Shown one piece after another: positions 62,148 to 64,000 of a stretch of DNA of 64,000 nt. The position numbers and the translations under genes are program-made. Within the stretch, counting starts at the first letter, position 1. Each line of letters opens with the position of its first letter. Under the pieces are notes generated by a model. That model was not told the DNA's origin, did no database searches, and worked only from the letters and a program-made list of their open reading frames with translations. This DNA comes from Novispirillum itersonii (GTDB taxonomy: Bacteria; Pseudomonadota; Alphaproteobacteria; Rhodospirillales; Rhodospirillaceae), in NCBI RefSeq assembly GCF_014205675.1, contig NZ_JACIIX010000005.1, positions 62,001 to 126,000 on the forward strand. The letters are read 5' to 3'.

Positions 62148-63320
62148 ATGGCTTCACGTTCCCGCAGATTCAGACGGTATGGCTCCTCCCGCCGCAGGGG
62201 GCCGGGACGGATGCTGACACTGCTGGTTCTGGCCGTGCTGGGGGCCGGGGCGGCCTATCTGCTGCTGTGGCCGGTGCCGATCACGCCCCGGGCGTGGCAG
62301 GCCCCGGTGGATGCCGGATATAGCGGCCCCCATGCCGCCAACACCGGTCTGGCCGGGGTGCACCGCATCGGCCTTGGCGGGGCGGACGGGCCGGAACACA
62401 TTGCCATCGGCCCGGATGGCCTGCCCTATGCCGCCGTCCATGACGGGCGGATCCTGCGGCTGGATCCGGCGGGCGGCCTGCCGCAGGAAGTGGCGGTCAC
62501 CGGTGGCCGGGTGCTGGGCTTTGCCTTTGACCAGACCGGGCGGATCATCGCCGCCGATGCCCTGCGCGGGCTGGTCGCCATCAGCCCGGACGGCGTGGTG
62601 TCCCCGCTGCTGACCCAGATCGGCCCCGGTGACCCGCTGATCTATCCCAACAGCGTTATCATCGCCGCCGAGGGGACGGTGTACTTCACCGCCTCCTCCA
62701 CCCGGTTTGACCCGGCGCGCTGGGGCGGCACCTTCAACGCCAGCCTGCTGGATATTCTGGAACAGTCGGCCACCGGGCGGGTGCTGGCCTATTCCCCGGC
62801 AGATGGCCGGGTGCGGGTGGTGGCGCGGGGCTTAAGCTTCGCCAACGGCATCGCCCTGTCGGCGGACGGCACCCGTCTGCTGGTGGCGGAAACCGGGCGG
62901 TACCGCATCTGGTCAATCGACCCGAAGGCGCAGGCAGTGGATGTTTCCACCCTGCCGCCGGAGGGGGATGCCTCGGCACGGGTGCTGCTGGAGGACCTGC
63001 CCGGCTACCCCGACAACCTGATGCGCGGCCGCGACGGGCGGACCTGGGTCGGCCTGACCAAGGCCCGCAGCCCGGTGATCGACCATCTGTCTGCCCTGCC
63101 GGAACTGCGGGCGGTGATCCTGCGCCTGCCGCGCAGCCTGTGGCCGGTGCCGCGCCCCTATGGCCATGTCTTCGCCTTTGATCCCGATGGCCGGGTGACG
63201 GCGGACCTTCAGGACCCCGCCGGAGCGACCCCGGACACCAGCGGCGTCACCGAAAGCGGCGACCGGCTGTATCTGCAAAGCCTGACCGCTGACTTTGTCG
63301 GCTGGCGGCCTGCGCCTTAA
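62148..63320 (+). CDS. SMP-30/strictosidine-synthase-like beta-propeller protein
   Basis: 390 aa. A basic N-terminus and one membrane helix (MLTLLVLAVLGAGAAYLLLW) anchor a beta-propeller: GPEHIAIGPDGLPYAAVHDG, RILRLDPAGG, YPNSVIIAAEGTVYFTASST, FANGIALSADGTRLLVAETG and GYPDNLMRGRDGRTWVGL, the blade motifs of SMP-30/gluconolactonase and strictosidine synthase relatives. Probably a periplasm-facing lactonase or esterase; substrate unknown. Confidence 0.87.
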   Translation: MASRSRRFRRYGSSRRRGPGRMLTLLVLAVLGAGAAYLLLWPVPITPRAWQAPVDAGYSGPHAANTGLAGVHRIGLGGADGPEHIAIGPDGLPYAAVHDGRILRLDPAGGLPQEVAVTGGRVLGFAFDQTGRIIAADALRGLVAISPDGVVSPLLTQIGPGDPLIYPNSVIIAAEGTVYFTASSTRFDPARWGGTFNASLLDILEQSATGRVLAYSPADGRVRVVARGLSFANGIALSADGTRLLVAETGRYRIWSIDPKAQAVDVSTLPPEGDASARVLLEDLPGYPDNLMRGRDGRTWVGLTKARSPVIDHLSALPELRAVILRLPRSLWPVPRPYGHVFAFDPDGRVTADLQDPAGATPDTSGVTESGDRLYLQSLTADFVGWRPAP

Positions 63321-63355
63321 TCCCCCTCCCCTTCCTCTGCCAGCGGTGACCGCCG

Positions 63356-64000
63356 ATGATCGCCAGCCCTGCCGCCCTGCTGTCCCCCGTGATCCTGTTC
63401 TTCCTGCTGGGGGCCGTTGCCGCCTTTGCCCGGTCTGACCTGACGGTGCCGGAGGCGGTGGCCAAGGGCATTTCGCTGTATCTGATGGCCGCCATCGGCC
63501 TGAAGGGCGGCGTCGAGGTGGCGGTCAGCGGCTTTACCACCGATATGGCGCTGGCGGCGCTGGCCGGGCTGACGCTGTCGGTCCTGCTGCCAGTGCTGGC
63601 CTTTGCGCTGCTGCGCTCCTTCGGGCGGCTGGACCGCCTGAACGCCGGGGCGGTGGCGGCGCATTACGGCTCGGTGTCGGTGGTGACCTTTGTCACCGGG
63701 GTGGAGGTGTTGACCACCGGCGGCATGCCCCCGGCGGGCTATATGGTGGCGGTGCTGGCGCTGATGGAGCTTCCGGCGATCATCGTCGGCCTGCTGCTGG
63801 CCCGGGGCCGGGGCGATGATGCCGGAGCCGGGGCCGGGGCGGGCGGCCAGTCCACCGGATCCCTGCTGCATGAAACCCTGCTGAACGGATCGGTGGTGCT
63901 GCTGGCCGGCAGTTTTGTGATCGGGCTGGTGATCGGCAAGCCCGGCTTTGCCACCATCGCCCCGGTATTTGAAACCGGCTTCCGGGGGGTACTGTGCCTG
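63356..64000 (+). CDS. SbtA-like sodium-dependent bicarbonate permease, 3' end missing
   Basis: The first 215 codons from the ATG at 63356; the gene runs past the window edge. LLSPVILFFLLGAVAAFARS, AKGISLYLMAAIGLKGGVEV and GAVAAHYGSVSVVTFVTGVE followed by PAGYMVAVLALMELPAIIVG are typical of the DUF897/SbtA permease family that imports bicarbonate with sodium. At least six membrane helices are visible. Starts 35 bases after the SMP-30-like gene. Confidence 0.85.
   Translation, partial: MIASPAALLSPVILFFLLGAVAAFARSDLTVPEAVAKGISLYLMAAIGLKGGVEVAVSGFTTDMALAALAGLTLSVLLPVLAFALLRSFGRLDRLNAGAVAAHYGSVSVVTFVTGVEVLTTGGMPPAGYMVAVLALMELPAIIVGLLLARGRGDDAGAGAGAGGQSTGSLLHETLLNGSVVLLAGSFVIGLVIGKPGFATIAPVFETGFRGVLCL

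Overview
The window is a GC-rich, densely coded chromosomal segment, most likely from an alphaproteobacterium of the Rhodospirillales type. That placement is inferred from composition, the TIGR01459-type HAD hydrolase, a DctABD C4-dicarboxylate system and the style of the metal-uptake loci; no rRNA or tRNA is visible to confirm it.

Left part (1-13.4 kb): a compact accessory locus that is the most unusual part of the window. Twelve small proteins with a phage tail-collar (MdpB-like) domain lie on the minus strand as four paralogous triplets. Each triplet has the same order of three subtypes (A, B and C by plus-strand coordinate; transcribed C-B-A); the first triplet is cut by the window edge. 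Two short genes (6075-6245 and 10980-11147) encode 56- and 55-residue peptides with divergent N-termini and a 16-residue identical block, conserved through many synonymous changes. Divergent to the first peptide is an overlapping operon of an HPr-kinase-like protein, a sulfotransferase and a PqqD-like peptide chaperone. Divergent to the second is a protein related to asparagine synthetase and lasso cyclases. Together this looks like a RiPP-type peptide modification system associated with multiplied tail-collar proteins, without the usual B2 leader protease nearby.

13.4-22.2 kb: an MFS transporter overlapping a LuxR-type regulator gene, a short LuxR-type HTH gene, two tandem autotransporters created by a visible duplication (different passengers, near-identical C-terminal 1.2 kb), and an alpha/beta-hydrolase lipoprotein.

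22.3-31 kb: a FecBCD-like iron-siderophore/cobalamin ABC operon with a possible Fur box, a soluble FIST-MCP chemoreceptor-like protein, an orphan PemK/MazF-like toxin, a DUF1905 protein, an EamA transporter and an AbiEii-like nucleotidyltransferase with a small upstream partner.

31-39 kb: an MmcQ/YjbR protein, an unknown coiled-coil membrane protein with an AT-rich 5' half flanked by a duplicated fragment of the mmcQ start, the DctD/DctB two-component pair with DctA behind a recognisable sigma-54 promoter, and a LysR regulator.

39-41.3 kb: two CRISPR arrays with the same 37-bp repeat, each with its own copy of a 300-bp leader and of a degenerate last repeat, so the whole locus is duplicated. 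A third array of type I-C style is at 55.6 kb. No cas gene is present in the window.

41.5-64 kb: mostly housekeeping genes (moaA, a YkgJ-like protein, a YchJ-like protein, DUF952, pyrD, HAD and MBL hydrolases), a BsuBI/PstI-type restriction-modification pair, an HD-GYP protein whose sensor N-terminus is disrupted, a VOC protein, a TauE/SafE permease and LysR pair, a second metal-uptake region with duplicated DUF2946-like genes, an SMP-30-like protein and the start of an SbtA-like permease. Intergenic regions carry dispersed hairpin-rich repeats.
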